Positions 45,044 to 54,956 of a stretch of 64,000 nucleotides of DNA are shown in pieces (positions within the stretch are counted from its first letter, which is position 1; each line of letters starts with the position of its first letter). This stretch comes from DASXMT01 sp963755985 (lineage in GTDB: Bacteria; Actinomycetota; Acidimicrobiia; Acidimicrobiales; RAAP-2). The stretch covers positions 310,001-374,000 of the forward strand of contig CAVWLO010000001.1 of assembly GCA_963755985.1 (NCBI GenBank). Direction: 5' to 3'. The notes below the pieces were generated by a model. The model made no database searches, had not been told where the DNA came from, and saw only the letters and a list, made by a program, of their open reading frames with translations. The position numbers and the translations under genes were made by a program.

Positions 45044-45083
45044 GGTCAGGTCAGGTCAGGTCAGGTCAGGTCAGGTCAGGTCA
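45044..45083. repeat. GGTCA pentamer repeated eight times
   Basis: Eight uninterrupted copies of GGTCA. The permease stop codon (minus strand TGA, 45076-45078) lies inside it, so the last codons of that gene can change by slippage. Confidence 0.9.
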
Positions 45084-45966
45084 GGACCTTGCCACGGAAG
45101 TTCCGCAGGCCGATGGCCATGAAGATGGCGATGAAGGCCACGATCACCGGGTAGATCACATACAGATGCATGTGGGGTGCGTCGGTGAACGCGGCCCGCA
45201 TGCCCTCGTTGACGTAGATGAGCGGGTTGATCAGCACCAGGGTCTGCAGCCAGTGGAACCCGCCGACCTCCACCGGGGCCAACCGGGTCCACTCGTAGTA
45301 GGTGCCACCGAGGAACGTGATCGGCAGCACGACGAACCCGAACATGAGCCCGATGTTGCGTGGCTCGAAGCTCGTCCCGAGGACCAACCCCAGCGAGGTC
45401 ATGGCGATGCAGGCCAGTGGCACGATGGTGACCACGATCCACCAGTGGAACGAGAGGTCGGGCTTCACCCCCGGGGCGTGGACGACCGAGGCAATGGGCA
45501 GGACAATGATGGCCGAGATGATCCCCTGGGCTCCTCCGGAAAGCACCTTCGAGGTGGCCACCAGCCATATGGGACAGGGGGCCTGCACCCGATCCTCGAT
45601 CTCCCGGGTGAAGCCGAACTCCTGCGCGAGTTGCATGGCCACCGCCTGGACGCCCTGGAACATGATCGATATGCCCACCACGCCGGCTACGAGCACGGTG
45701 GCGAATGCGGACTCGGCCTGGGCGCTGCTGCCGCCCCCGATACCCTGGCCGATCTTGGGAAAGACGTACAGGAACACGAAGCAGAGCAAGAAGGGCTGCA
45801 CCAGGGTGCGCACGGCGAACTCGACGAAGTGCTTCCTCAGCACAACCAGGTCGCGCAAGATGAGGGCCCGGAGGGCGAGCCAGCTCGCCGCCCCGGCCGA
45901 GCGCGTCGGGGCCCGGACCACCTGGTGGTCGCCATAGGTACGGCTCGGGTCCACTGTCGTCGTCAC
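45076..45966 (-). CDS. ABC-2 type transporter permease
   Basis: 296 residues with about six hydrophobic segments and the ABC-2 exporter pattern (FVEFAVRTLVQPFLLCFVFLY, then FVVLPITFLGGTYYEW and NPLIYVNEGMRAAF near the end). With the ATPase encoded just upstream it would form a drug, lipid or polymer exporter of the DrrB type. The GTG start overlaps the ATPase stop as GTGA, so translation is coupled. Confidence 0.9.
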   Translation of the reverse strand: MTTTVDPSRTYGDHQVVRAPTRSAGAASWLALRALILRDLVVLRKHFVEFAVRTLVQPFLLCFVFLYVFPKIGQGIGGGSSAQAESAFATVLVAGVVGISIMFQGVQAVAMQLAQEFGFTREIEDRVQAPCPIWLVATSKVLSGGAQGIISAIIVLPIASVVHAPGVKPDLSFHWWIVVTIVPLACIAMTSLGLVLGTSFEPRNIGLMFGFVVLPITFLGGTYYEWTRLAPVEVGGFHWLQTLVLINPLIYVNEGMRAAFTDAPHMHLYVIYPVIVAFIAIFMAIGLRNFRGKVLT

Positions 45967-46957
45967 TCGCGCAGCTCCTTGCCGGTCAGGCTGATGAAGA
46001 CGGTCTCCAGGCTGGGCTCGGCCACCGAGAGATCGGCCACGGTGAACCCGGCCGCCTCGGTGGCGCTCACGATTCGGGGCACCAGGTGCTCCCCCACCCG
46101 GACGTGGAGCTCGACGCCGCCCTCGATGGTTCGGCTGTGGGTCACCCCGGCCACGTTCTCGGTGAGGGCGGCGGCCAGGGCCGAGGGATCGCCCGAGGCC
46201 TTGATGGTCACCACCGTGTCCGCACCCGACCCCTTGTTTGAGCTTGGACGGCGTGTCGAGGGCCAGGACCTTGCCGTGGTCCATGATCGCCACCCGGCCA
46301 CAGAGCTGGTCGGCCTCTTCCATGTAGTGGGTGGTCAGCAGGATGGTCTGCCCGTCGCGGTTGAGCTCGCGGAGGATCTCCCACAGGGCCAGGCGGCTTT
46401 GGGGGTCGAGCCCGGCGGTGGGCTCGTCGAGGAAGAGCACGGCCGGCCGGTGGAAGATGGAGCGCGGCCACCATGAGTCGTTGGGCCATCCCCCCCGAGA
46501 GGGCGTAGACCGAGGCCTTGGCCCACTTGGCCAGCTGGAACTTCTCCAGCAGCTCGGTCGCCGTCCGCCGCGACTCCTTGGCCCCGATCCCGAAGAGGCG
46601 CCCGTGGAAGTACAGGTTCTCCCACACGTTGAGCTGGCGGTCGAGCGTGTTCTGCTGGGAGACCACGCCCAAGAGCTGCTTGGACAGGGCCGGGTGGGCG
46701 ACCACGTCGATGCCCCCCACCGACGCCGACCCCGAGGTGGGGATGACCCTTGTCGTGAGGACGCCGACCGTGGTCGTCTTGCCCGCGCCGTTCGGACCGA
46801 GCAGCCCGAAGATCTCTCCGGCCCGGACGGTCAGGCTCAACTCGTCGACCGCTCGGAAGTCGGTGCCCGGGTAGACCTTGACCAGGTCGGTGGTGCGGAT
46901 GATGGCCTGGTCGAGCTCCGTGGGAGCGACGCGGTCCTCCGTGCTCGTGCCGCTCAC
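45963..46957 (-). pseudogene. ABC transporter ATP-binding protein (DrrA-like) with two frame breaks
   Basis: Joined frames give a complete ATPase: IIRTTDLVKVYPGTDFRAVD, Walker A GPNGAGKTT, signature LSGGMAQRL, Walker B AVLFLDEPTAGLDP, switch His in LLTTHYMEEADQL, and a C-terminal DrrA-like regulatory domain ending GKELRE. One extra base near 46465 (after the signature motif) and one extra G in a G4 run at 46230-46233 break the frame. A GTG at 46957 is the likely start. The upstream adenosine deaminase frame runs into it without a stop. Confidence 0.8.
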
Positions 46958-48034
46958 CGGAGCCGCGCCTGCGGCCACGCGGCGGACCTCTGCCCGGTGG
47001 AGCTCCTTGTCCGCCTCGGGGAGGAAGGACGCATCGAACGAGTTGGTGACCAGCTGCACGACCTGGGGGCCGGAGAGGTTGAGGGCATGGGCGGTGTCGG
47101 CCAGGTTGTCGGCCACGTAGCCGCCGAAGTAGGCCGGGTCGTCCGAGTTCACGGTGACGACCAGGCCCGCATCGAGCAAACGGCCCAGATTGTGCTGCTC
47201 GAGGGTGGGGAACACCCTGAGCCTCACGTTGGACAACGGGCACACGGTGAGGGGGACCTGCTCGGTCACCAGCCGCTTCACCAGCCCCTCGTCCTCGAGG
47301 CAGCGGACACCATGGTCGATCCGCCGGACCTCGAGCAGGTCGAGGGCCTCGCCGATGTAGCTGGGTGGCCCCTCCTCCCCGGCGTGGGCCACGGTCAGGA
47401 GCCCTTCGGCCCGCGCCCGTTCGAACACGGCCCCGAATTTGGACGGCGGGTTGCCCTGCTCGGCCGAGTCGAGACCGACGGCGACGAACGCCTCCCGGAA
47501 GGCCAACAGGGCCTCGAGGGTGTCCATGGCCGCGTCGGCGCTGAGGTGGCGAAGGAAGCACGGGATCAAGCGCGAGGTCATCCCGAACGCCGACGCCGCC
47601 TCGTCCAGTCCTCGTCGGATCCCGTCGACCACCGCGCCCAGGGGGACCGAGCGGTCGGTGTGGGTCTGCGGATCGAAGAAGACCTCGGCGTGGCGGACTC
47701 CCTGGTCTGCCGCCCGGCGGACGTAGGCGGCCGTCAGGTCGTAGAAGTCCTCCTCGGCCACGAGGACGTCACAGCCCTGGTAGTAGAGGTCGAGGAACGA
47801 CTGCAGGTCCTCGAAGACGTAGGCATCGCGGATGGCGGCCACATCGGCGTAGGGCACGGCCACCCGATTCCTCGCGGCCAGGCGGAGGAAGAGCTCGGGC
47901 TCGAGGGTGCCTTCCAGGTGGAGATGGAGCTCGGCCTTAGGCAGCTCCCGGGCCAGGCGGTCGACCACCGAGGTCCCGCCGACCGAGCGGGGGGACTCCC
48001 GGGCCGCCCGCAGGTCCATCTCGGTCTCGACCAT
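46955..48034 (-). CDS. add: Adenosine deaminase, reading on into the ABC ATPase
   Basis: About 359 residues. Deaminates adenosine to inosine with Zn. Motifs: AELHLHLEGTLEP (two His), TVAHAGEEGPPSY, RIDHGVRC and TVNSDDPAYFGGY (catalytic Asp). After RRVAAG the normal end of the family is passed and the same frame enters the ATPase, giving a fused polypeptide. If one base were lost just upstream, the frame would end at the TGA of the GTGA overlap at 46954-46957, as in a normal coupled pair. So the fusion may be an artefact. Confidence 0.88.
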
Positions 48035-48037
48035 GGC

Positions 48038-48373
48038 TTAGTTGGCCGGTACCTTCCAGCCCTTGCCTTCGGCGATCTCCTTGCAGGTGGGGCAGACCGG
48101 GTAGCGCTTGGGATTGCGACCCGGCACCCACACCTTGCCGCACAGGGCCCGCACGGCGGTGCCGTTCACCATGCCCTCGACCACCGACGGGCCGGCCGAG
48201 ACGAAGTCCCCCTTCTCCGGCTTGAACCCCTCGAGCACGATGTGGGTCATCCGCTCATGGTCCCCGTCGAGCAAGGGGTCCACGGTGGTCGGCGAGATGG
48301 TCGGCGACTTCGCCGGCGAGATGGTCGGTGAGGTGGCCGTCGAAGTTTCGGTCATCAACACAGGTTCGCGCAT
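48038..48373 (-). CDS. DUF3039-family zinc-ribbon-like protein
   Basis: About 111 residues. The N-terminal 30 residues are Ser/Thr/Pro-rich with an SPTISP repeat. The C-terminal domain has ALCGKVWVPGRNPKRYPVCPTCKEI, the Cys pattern of actinobacterial DUF3039. Function unknown. Start may be ATG 48373 or ATG 48355; neither has a clear Shine-Dalgarno. It ends 3 nt before the adenosine deaminase start. Confidence 0.8.
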   Translation of the reverse strand: MREPVLMTETSTATSPTISPAKSPTISPTTVDPLLDGDHERMTHIVLEGFKPEKGDFVSAGPSVVEGMVNGTAVRALCGKVWVPGRNPKRYPVCPTCKEIAEGKGWKVPAN

Positions 48374-48499
48374 TGCGGGCCGGGGCGCGAGAGGCCGACC
48401 GTGCTGGCAGGGCCGTGGCCGTCCCGCGGTGTCCGGCCGGCACCGCTTCTGGGCGGCCCTTACCGGCAGGAGGCGGCCTGCCTGGCACACTGGTGTGCC

Positions 48500-49090
48500 G
48501 TGCCTTCCCGTCAACTGGTGCTCGCTTCCGCCTCCCCGGCACGCCTGCGCCTCTTGCGCGAGGCCGGATTCGACCCGACGGTCATGGTCAGCGGCGTCCC
48601 CGAGGAGACCGACGTTGACCACGTCCCCTCCCTGGTCCTCACCCTGGCCGAGCGCAAGGCGTCGGCCGTGGCCGGCCGGGCCGGCGATGCCCTGGTCATC
48701 GGGTGCGACTCTGTCTTCGAGTTCGGGGGCGAGGCCCACGGCAAGCCGGCCTCGGCCGAACAGGCCGTCGAGTGGCTGTCCCGGATGCGGGGGGCCGAGG
48801 GCGTGCTGCACACCGGCCACTGCGTCATCGACGGGTCCTCGGGGGCGGTGGAGACCGCCACCGCATCCACCGTTGTCCGCTTCGCCCCGATGACCGACGA
48901 CGAGCTCCACGCCTACGTGGCCAGCGGCGAAGCGTTGGTGGTGGCCGGGGCGTTCACCCTGGACGGGCGATCCGCCCCCTTTGTCAGGGGCATCGACGGT
49001 GACCCGGGGAACGTCGTCGGCCTGTCCCTGCCCACCTTCCGGATCCTGCTGGGCCGGATGGGCATCGAGATCACTGACCTGTGGGCATGA
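48500..49090 (+). CDS. maf: Maf-family nucleotide pyrophosphatase
   Basis: 196 residues. Hydrolyses non-canonical or excess nucleoside triphosphates. Signatures: LVLASASPARLRLLREAGF at the N-terminus, GCDSVFEFGG with catalytic Asp, GKPASAEQAVEWLSRM and GSAPFV-like RSAPFVRGIDGDPGNVVGLSL near the end. The GTG start lies 8 nt after a weak CACACT box. Stop overlaps the dus start (ATGA). Confidence 0.93.
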   Translation: MPSRQLVLASASPARLRLLREAGFDPTVMVSGVPEETDVDHVPSLVLTLAERKASAVAGRAGDALVIGCDSVFEFGGEAHGKPASAEQAVEWLSRMRGAEGVLHTGHCVIDGSSGAVETATASTVVRFAPMTDDELHAYVASGEALVVAGAFTLDGRSAPFVRGIDGDPGNVVGLSLPTFRILLGRMGIEITDLWA

Positions 49091-50235
49091 GCACGGACGC
49101 ACCGGCCGCGCCGGCCGCGCCGCCGCTCACCATCGGGCCCCTCGAGGTCGGGCCGCCGGTGGTGCTCGCCCCCATGGCCGGCGTGACCAACCGGGCCTTC
49201 CGCCGGCTGTGTCGCACCTACGGGGCCGGCCTCTACGTCAGCGAGATGGTGACGGCGCGGGCCCTGGTCGAAGGGAACGCCAAGACGCTGGACATGGTCA
49301 GCTTCGGCGATGACGAGCCCTGCCGGAGCGTCCAGCTCTACGGGGTGGACCCGGTCGTGATGCACGAGGCGGTGCGCCGGCTCGTCGACGACATCGGCGT
49401 CGACCACATCGACCTCAATTTCGGCTGCCCGGCGGCCAAGGTCACCCGCAAGGGTGGTGGTGCCGCCCTACCGGTGCACCGGGCCCTCCTCCAGACGATC
49501 ATCCGGGCCGCGGTCCGGGCGGCCGGGTCGGTCCCGGTCACGGTCAAGCTGCGACTCGGGGTGGACAGCTCCCATCTCACCTTCCTCGAATCGGGCCGGC
49601 TGGCGGAAGCCGAGGGAGCGGCCGCCGTCGCCCTCCACGCCCGTACGGCCGAGCAGCTCTACTCCGGGTCGGCCGACTGGGCCGCCATCGGCGAATTGAA
49701 GGCCCACGTCGCCGGCATCCCCGTCCTGGGCAACGGTGATATCTGGGAGGCCTCCGATGCGCTGGCCATGATGGCCGCCACCGGGTGCGACGGTGTCGTG
49801 GTCGGGCGGGGCTGCCTGGGCCGGCCGTGGCTGTTCGGGGACCTGGCTGACGCCTTCGCCGGCCGCCGGCAGCGACGGCCGCCCAGCCTGGGCGAGGTGG
49901 CGGCGGTCATGGTCACCCACGCCCGGTTGCTGTGCGACGTCTTCGGCGAGCGGCACGGGATCCGCCAATTTCGCAAGCACGTGTCCTGGTACTTGACTGG
50001 CTTCCCGGTGGGCGGCGAACACCGGCGAGGCATGGCCCAGCTCGATTCGATGGCCGACCTGGAGGCCGCCGTCGACCAGCTGGATGGGAGCCAGCCGTTC
50101 CCGCCCGAGGGGCTGCGGATGGCCCGGGGACACACCAACGGGCCCCGGCCGGTAGCGCTCCCGGCCGGATGGCTCCAGAGCGTCGACGACCTGACCCCAC
50201 CGACCGGGGGGGACGAGCTGGTATCGGGGGGTTGA
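49087..50235 (+). CDS. dus: tRNA-dihydrouridine synthase, DusB type
   Basis: 382 residues. FMN-dependent reduction of uridines in the tRNA D loop. VVLAPMAGVTNRAFRRL, LNFGCPAAKVTRKGGG (the usual catalytic Cys loop), LHARTAEQLYSGSADW and LGNGDIWEASDAL are typical. Translationally coupled to maf through the ATGA overlap. C-terminal 60 residues are the helical tRNA-binding region. Confidence 0.95.
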   Translation: MSTDAPAAPAAPPLTIGPLEVGPPVVLAPMAGVTNRAFRRLCRTYGAGLYVSEMVTARALVEGNAKTLDMVSFGDDEPCRSVQLYGVDPVVMHEAVRRLVDDIGVDHIDLNFGCPAAKVTRKGGGAALPVHRALLQTIIRAAVRAAGSVPVTVKLRLGVDSSHLTFLESGRLAEAEGAAAVALHARTAEQLYSGSADWAAIGELKAHVAGIPVLGNGDIWEASDALAMMAATGCDGVVVGRGCLGRPWLFGDLADAFAGRRQRRPPSLGEVAAVMVTHARLLCDVFGERHGIRQFRKHVSWYLTGFPVGGEHRRGMAQLDSMADLEAAVDQLDGSQPFPPEGLRMARGHTNGPRPVALPAGWLQSVDDLTPPTGGDELVSGG

Positions 50236-50351
50236 ACCCCCTCACATGCGCGGTGTGGGAGAATGGGTGGCGGTTGATCGCGCCGGGACGTCCGGCACTT
50301 CGCTCCGGTGCACACGTCCGGTCGGGCCCCGATCACCCTTCTCCCCTCCTG

Positions 50352-51950
50352 ATGATCGTCGGATCCTCCCTCACCATAGAAATCGGCGACCGGACTCTGC
50401 TCCGGGACGCCTCCTTCGTGATCGGCGCGGGCGAGAAGGTGGGACTGGTCGGCCGCAACGGGACGGGCAAGTCGACCTTCATCTCGGTGATCATCGAGGA
50501 GCCAGGGCGCAACGTCCGCTCCACCGGCAGTGTGCGCATCCGGGGGACCTACGGCTACCTGCCCCAGGTCCCCGTGCCCAACGGGCTCGGCCTCGATCCC
50601 AACGGGTTCTCCCACGTCCTGTCGGCCCGGGGCCTCGACGTCCTCGACGATGCCCTGGGCAAGGCCCGCACCCAGATGGCCAAGGACCCGAGCTCGGAGA
50701 ACATCGAGTTGTTCTCCGACCTGGAGGAGCAGTTCCGCGAGAACGGCGGCTACGAGGCCGAGGCCATCATGGCCCGGCTGGCCGACGGCCTGGGCCTGCG
50801 CCAAGAATTGCTGCTCGACGACATCGAGGGGCTGTCCGGGGGCCAGCGGCGACGGGTCGACCTCATACGCATCCTGTTTCAGGGTCCGGACATGATGATC
50901 CTGGACGAGCCAACCAACCACCTCGACCTCCCGGCCAAGAGATGGCTGATGGAAGAGCTCCAGAAGTTCAGCGGCGCCATCCTGGTGGTCAGCCACGACC
51001 TGAAGCTGCTCGACCGCTCGATCAGCAAGGTGCTCCACCTCTCTGATAGTCGCCTGCACGAGTTCAAGGGCACCTACTCGAGCTACCTGACCCAGCTCGA
51101 GGCGGACCTGAGCCAAAGGGAACGCTCTGCCCAGCTGGAGGGACGGGAGATCAAGCGCCTGTCGACGCTGGCCGACTCCATGCGGGGCAGCACCAACCGG
51201 CGGGCCCGCATCGCCAAGTCGATCGACAAGCGGGTGGAGCGGCTGGAGTCGTCCAAGACCGAGGTCCACAAGCGCGAGCGGGCCAGCAAGTTCCGCCTGC
51301 CCACTCCCCGGCGTTCGGGCGAAGTGCCCTTGCGCACCCACGAACTAGCTGTTCGATACGGGCCTTCGACCGTCTTGTCCAATGTGGAGTTCCACGCCCG
51401 GCGCGGTGATCGGATCGTGATCGTGGGCCGCAACGGCGCCGGCAAGTCGAGCCTGCTCCGCTGCCTGGCCGGAGTGCAGGAGCCTTCGAGCGGCAGCATC
51501 GAGCTGGGCGCCAACGTAGCCCTGGGCTACTTCGCCCAGGAGCACGAGCAGGTCGACCTGGGCGCCACCGTCCTCGAGAACCTGGACGACAGCGTGCTGA
51601 CCACCGAGACGGAGCGGCGCGCCCTCTTGGGGTCGTTCGGCATCGCCGGGAAGGCCGCCCACCAGATGCCCGGGACGCTCTCCGGCGGCGAGCGGGCCAA
51701 GCTGGGGCTGGCCATGCTGGCTGCCGGGCAGGCCAACGTGCTTCTTCTCGACGAGCCGACCAACAACTTAGACCCGTCATCGATCAAGGCGGTCGGGGGC
51801 ATGCTCAGCGACTGGGAGGGGACGGTCGTGGTGGTCAGCCATGACCGTGAATTCGTCACCGCCCTCGAGCCCACCCACTGCCTGTTGCTGCCCCAAGAGC
51901 AGTTCGTCCATTGGGACGAGAGGTACCTTGAGCAGGTGGAGATGAAATGA
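50352..51950 (+). CDS. ABC-F family ribosome-associated ATPase
   Basis: 532 residues with two ABC domains and no membrane part. First: GRNGTGKST, LSGGQRRRVDLIRIL, MMILDEPTNHLD. Linker of about 80 charged residues. Second: GRNGAGKSS, LSGGERAKLGLAML, VLLLDEPTNNLD. ABC-F proteins act on translating ribosomes or give antibiotic protection; the subtype is not clear. ATG 50352 marks the first conserved residues; upstream frame sequence overlaps dus and is not used. Confidence 0.93.
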   Translation: MIVGSSLTIEIGDRTLLRDASFVIGAGEKVGLVGRNGTGKSTFISVIIEEPGRNVRSTGSVRIRGTYGYLPQVPVPNGLGLDPNGFSHVLSARGLDVLDDALGKARTQMAKDPSSENIELFSDLEEQFRENGGYEAEAIMARLADGLGLRQELLLDDIEGLSGGQRRRVDLIRILFQGPDMMILDEPTNHLDLPAKRWLMEELQKFSGAILVVSHDLKLLDRSISKVLHLSDSRLHEFKGTYSSYLTQLEADLSQRERSAQLEGREIKRLSTLADSMRGSTNRRARIAKSIDKRVERLESSKTEVHKRERASKFRLPTPRRSGEVPLRTHELAVRYGPSTVLSNVEFHARRGDRIVIVGRNGAGKSSLLRCLAGVQEPSSGSIELGANVALGYFAQEHEQVDLGATVLENLDDSVLTTETERRALLGSFGIAGKAAHQMPGTLSGGERAKLGLAMLAAGQANVLLLDEPTNNLDPSSIKAVGGMLSDWEGTVVVVSHDREFVTALEPTHCLLLPQEQFVHWDERYLEQVEMK

Positions 51951-51978
51951 CGGCGGCCACCACGCACCCGGACTGACG

Positions 51979-52665
51979 ATGAGAGTCCGGCCGGCGCCCA
52001 CCGACGCGCCAGGGGTTGAGCGCCTGTTGGCGCTGTCGGACGGCGTCGTCGCCATCGCCCTGACCCTGTTGGTGCTGTCGCTGCACGTGCCCCAACTGCC
52101 CAGCAATGCGCACGATGCCAACGATGCCGCGTGGCTGGCCCGGCAATTGCAGGACCTGACCGACCCACTGATCAGCTACCTGATCTCGTTTTACGTGATC
52201 GCCCAGTTCTGGCTGGCCCATCACCGGACGTTCCGGCTCATGGCCGGGCACGACGAGTCGCTGGCCTGGTGGAACTTCCTGTTCTTGTTCACCATCACGA
52301 TGTTGCCGTTCACCAGCGACCTGCTCGGTCAGTATGCGTCGAACCCGCTGGCCGTCGACATCTTCGCCCTCAACCTGCTCCTGGCCAGCCTGTCCACGGT
52401 GATCGTCGTCAGCGTCGCCCAACGGAAGGGACTCCTCAAACCCGGGTCGCATGCAGTCGAGCTCCGGGCCGGACGGGTGCGCTCGGTCGGCGTGGGCCTG
52501 GTCGTCGTCGCCTCGATGGGCGTGGCGTGGGCATCTCCCGAGGTGGCCAAGTACATGTGGTTCCTCATCGCCTTGGTGCCGCGGGCCCTCGGCCGGATCG
52601 TTGAACGGCGATGGCCCCTCGACGAAGGCCACCCTGTCTCGCCCAGCCCGACCTTCCCCCGATAG
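51979..52665 (+). CDS. TMEM175-family ion channel (DUF1211)
   Basis: 228 residues, six hydrophobic helices. The RLLALSDGVVAIALTLLVL opening is the family signature (usually F-S-D), which lines the pore. Bacterial relatives are potassium channels. Starts 28 nt after the ABC-F stop, so probably co-transcribed. Confidence 0.87.
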   Translation: MRVRPAPTDAPGVERLLALSDGVVAIALTLLVLSLHVPQLPSNAHDANDAAWLARQLQDLTDPLISYLISFYVIAQFWLAHHRTFRLMAGHDESLAWWNFLFLFTITMLPFTSDLLGQYASNPLAVDIFALNLLLASLSTVIVVSVAQRKGLLKPGSHAVELRAGRVRSVGVGLVVVASMGVAWASPEVAKYMWFLIALVPRALGRIVERRWPLDEGHPVSPSPTFPR

Positions 52666-52768
52666 TTGATGAGTCAGCACCTCTGGGCCCGGCCCCTCGG
52701 GAGGCCGGCTGACCGCGCGCTCGGCCTTGCCGGTCGGGAGTCCCTCGGGCGCCCCGTAGGCTCGGAGT

Positions 52769-53548
52769 ATGGCGGCAGCCCCCTTCGAGCTGATCTGCGA
52801 GATCGAGCCACCGACCACGCCCGACCTGGAGCACGTCCGCCACCAGATCGCAACGCTGGGCGGGGTCGCATCCTCGTTCCTCATTCCGGACAACCACATC
52901 GGACGGGCCACCGTCTCCAGTGTGGCCGTGGCCCACGAGGTGGAGGTGCTGGGCGGCCGGTCGATCGCCTGCCTCAACGCCAGGGACAGGAACCTGCTGG
53001 GCTTCGAGCGCGACCTACTCACCGCCGCGGCGTATGGTGTCGACCAGTTCCTCTTCGTCTACGGCGACAAGCCGGCCTCCGGGGGCCGGACGGGCGAGCT
53101 CACCGTGCGGACCATGATCGACGAGGCGCGGGCATTTGCCGGACGCCCGGGTCTCGATCAGGCCGCACCCTTTCGCGTCGGGGTTGCAGCCGGGCTCGGA
53201 GCACTACCGGCATGGAAACGCCAGGCCGACTTCCTCTTGGCCCAAGTCAGCTTTTCGCTCGAGCCGCTTCTCCGCTGGCGCGAGCGGGTCGATGTCGAGG
53301 TGCCTGTGTACGCAGGGGTCATGACCCTGGCCAGTGCGACCATGGCTGCGAACCTGGCCGCCAGCATCCCGGATATCGACATCCCCGCTGCGCTGGTCCG
53401 CTCGATCGAACAGAGCCGGGACGCCGGAGTGGACGCCGCCTGCGAGCTAGTACTCCAGCTTCGCGACAGCCAGGCCTTCGACGGGGTCCACCTCGTCCCC
53501 GTGTCTCGTTATCGCCAGGTCGCCGCCCGGCTGGAGGGCTCGATCTGA
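52769..53548 (+). CDS. Methylenetetrahydrofolate-reductase-like protein
   Basis: 259 residues, shorter than MetF (about 295). FELICEIEPPTTPDLEHV, FLIPDNHIGRATVSSVAVAHE, NARDRNLLGFERDLL and VYGDKPASGG are the folate/flavin TIM-barrel strands. It may be a one-carbon enzyme or a relative with another substrate. ATG lies 6 nt after TAGGCT (52757-52762), a likely leaderless start. Confidence 0.82.
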   Translation: MAAAPFELICEIEPPTTPDLEHVRHQIATLGGVASSFLIPDNHIGRATVSSVAVAHEVEVLGGRSIACLNARDRNLLGFERDLLTAAAYGVDQFLFVYGDKPASGGRTGELTVRTMIDEARAFAGRPGLDQAAPFRVGVAAGLGALPAWKRQADFLLAQVSFSLEPLLRWRERVDVEVPVYAGVMTLASATMAANLAASIPDIDIPAALVRSIEQSRDAGVDAACELVLQLRDSQAFDGVHLVPVSRYRQVAARLEGSI

Positions 53549-53575
53549 AGTAGGTGACGGGCCTTCGGCCTCCAA

Positions 53576-53625
53576 ATCGACTGCTCCCGTTCGACGAGGG
53601 ATCGACTGCTCCTCATTGACGAGAT
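53576..53625. repeat. Tandem duplication, 25-nt period
   Basis: ATCGACTGCTCC followed by a diverged GACGAG-containing tail at 53576-53600 and again at 53601-53625, in the gap between the MTHFR-like and Nudix genes. Confidence 0.7.
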
Positions 53626-53646
53626 CCGACGGTGAGACCGAGGTGT

Positions 53647-54108
53647 TCACAGGAGCCCGAGACGGCTCAGTGTGGACGAGAAGGCATCGAACAGCTCGAG
53701 CTCGCCCAACTCGTGGTCGGCCACCCACCGGGCCTCGGCCGTCTCCCAGCCCAGGGTGGCCGGGGGATCGAACCGCTGGGGCACGTCGATGATCACCGTC
53801 CAGTAGGACCAGCCGCCGTGGTCGTCCTGGTGGGTCTCGCCCAGCTCGAAGGTGTCGAGGAGGTGTCCGATCTCCTCGTCGAACTCTCGGAGGGCACCAT
53901 CGACGGGGGCCTCCCCGAGATCGAGCGCTCCGCCCGGGATGGCCCAGGTGCCGCCGCGATGGCAGTGCATCGAACGACGGGCCAGGAAGTACCAGGTGCC
54001 GTCGGGACCGATGTGGCGAACCAGCACGCCGGCCGCGCCGTACTTACCCCACCGCATGGACCCGTCGGCCAGCGTAACGAACCCGTCGCCCGACCCGGTA
54101 GGATTCAT
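53647..54108 (-). CDS. Nudix hydrolase
   Basis: 153 residues. The Nudix box is complete: GGALDLGEAPVDGALREFDEE with Gx5Ex7REUxEExG spacing, followed by IG. Hydrolyses nucleoside-diphosphate-linked compounds. AGGAAG precedes the ATG. Confidence 0.93.
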   Translation of the reverse strand: MNPTGSGDGFVTLADGSMRWGKYGAAGVLVRHIGPDGTWYFLARRSMHCHRGGTWAIPGGALDLGEAPVDGALREFDEEIGHLLDTFELGETHQDDHGGWSYWTVIIDVPQRFDPPATLGWETAEARWVADHELGELELFDAFSSTLSRLGLL

Positions 54109-54209
54109 GGTGGCGGCTTCCTGGTCATGGTTTGGGCGCGTTCATGGGCTCGGACCAGTTTTGCACCAGGAGCCCGGGGACGCCTGACGGTGTGCCCCTG
54201 ACGGTGTGC

Positions 54210-54956
54210 CTACGACTTCCGGTTGGCGACAAGCCACTGTTCCCACGTCTCGGTCCCCACTGCGTGGTCGGGAGCGAGTTGGGCGCCCTGGTCGAAGGGC
54301 TTGACCAACCCGACCCGGGGCAGGGGGATCAATCGGGCGCGCCTGCCGGTGAACCTGGCTCGGATCCGATTGAGCTCCTCGACCGAGAGGATCTCCGGAC
54401 CACCGGCGTCCGGTGCGTGCTCGGCGGGACCTGTCGCCACCAGCTCGGCCAGACGCATGCTCACGTCGCCGGTGCCAATGGGCTGGAAGCGCAGATGCGG
54501 GGTCTTCACGAACACCGGCATGCCCAGGAATCGATCGACGAGATCGTGGAACTGGGTGGCGCGCTGGATGGTCCAGTTCTTGCCGTACTGCTCGAGCACG
54601 TGTTCTGCCTCCAATTTCGTCCCGTAGTAGAAGGAGGGATTCCGGTCGACACCGACGATGGAGACGTAGAGCACGTGCCGGTCCCCGGCGGCAGCCAGCA
54701 GCGTGCGCATCCCATCAAGCTCGGTCGCCTTGGCCCTTCGCGTGCTGGCCACGGCTTGGATGACGGTGTCGACACCGGCAAGCGCGGAGACCAGGCCCTC
54801 GCCGGTGCGGATGTCACCCCGGAAGGCCGTCACTCCCGAAGGCACGGTCGGGTTACCTTGGCGAGATAGGACACGAACGCTATGTCCCCGCTCCACCAGG
54901 ACCGGGGTCAGACGACGCCCCAGCGTTCCCGTTCCGCCGATTACCAACACCTGCAC
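54210..54956 (-). CDS. NmrA-like NAD(P)-binding protein
   Basis: 248 residues. MQVLVIGGTGTLGRRLTPVLV gives the Rossmann glycine motif, with SRQG after the second strand suggesting NADP. No catalytic Tyr-x-x-x-Lys, as in atypical SDRs that act as redox sensors or quinone reductases. The GTG start is 8 nt after minus-strand TAGGGT, probably leaderless. Confidence 0.82.
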   Translation of the reverse strand: MQVLVIGGTGTLGRRLTPVLVERGHSVRVLSRQGNPTVPSGVTAFRGDIRTGEGLVSALAGVDTVIQAVASTRRAKATELDGMRTLLAAAGDRHVLYVSIVGVDRNPSFYYGTKLEAEHVLEQYGKNWTIQRATQFHDLVDRFLGMPVFVKTPHLRFQPIGTGDVSMRLAELVATGPAEHAPDAGGPEILSVEELNRIRARFTGRRARLIPLPRVGLVKPFDQGAQLAPDHAVGTETWEQWLVANRKS

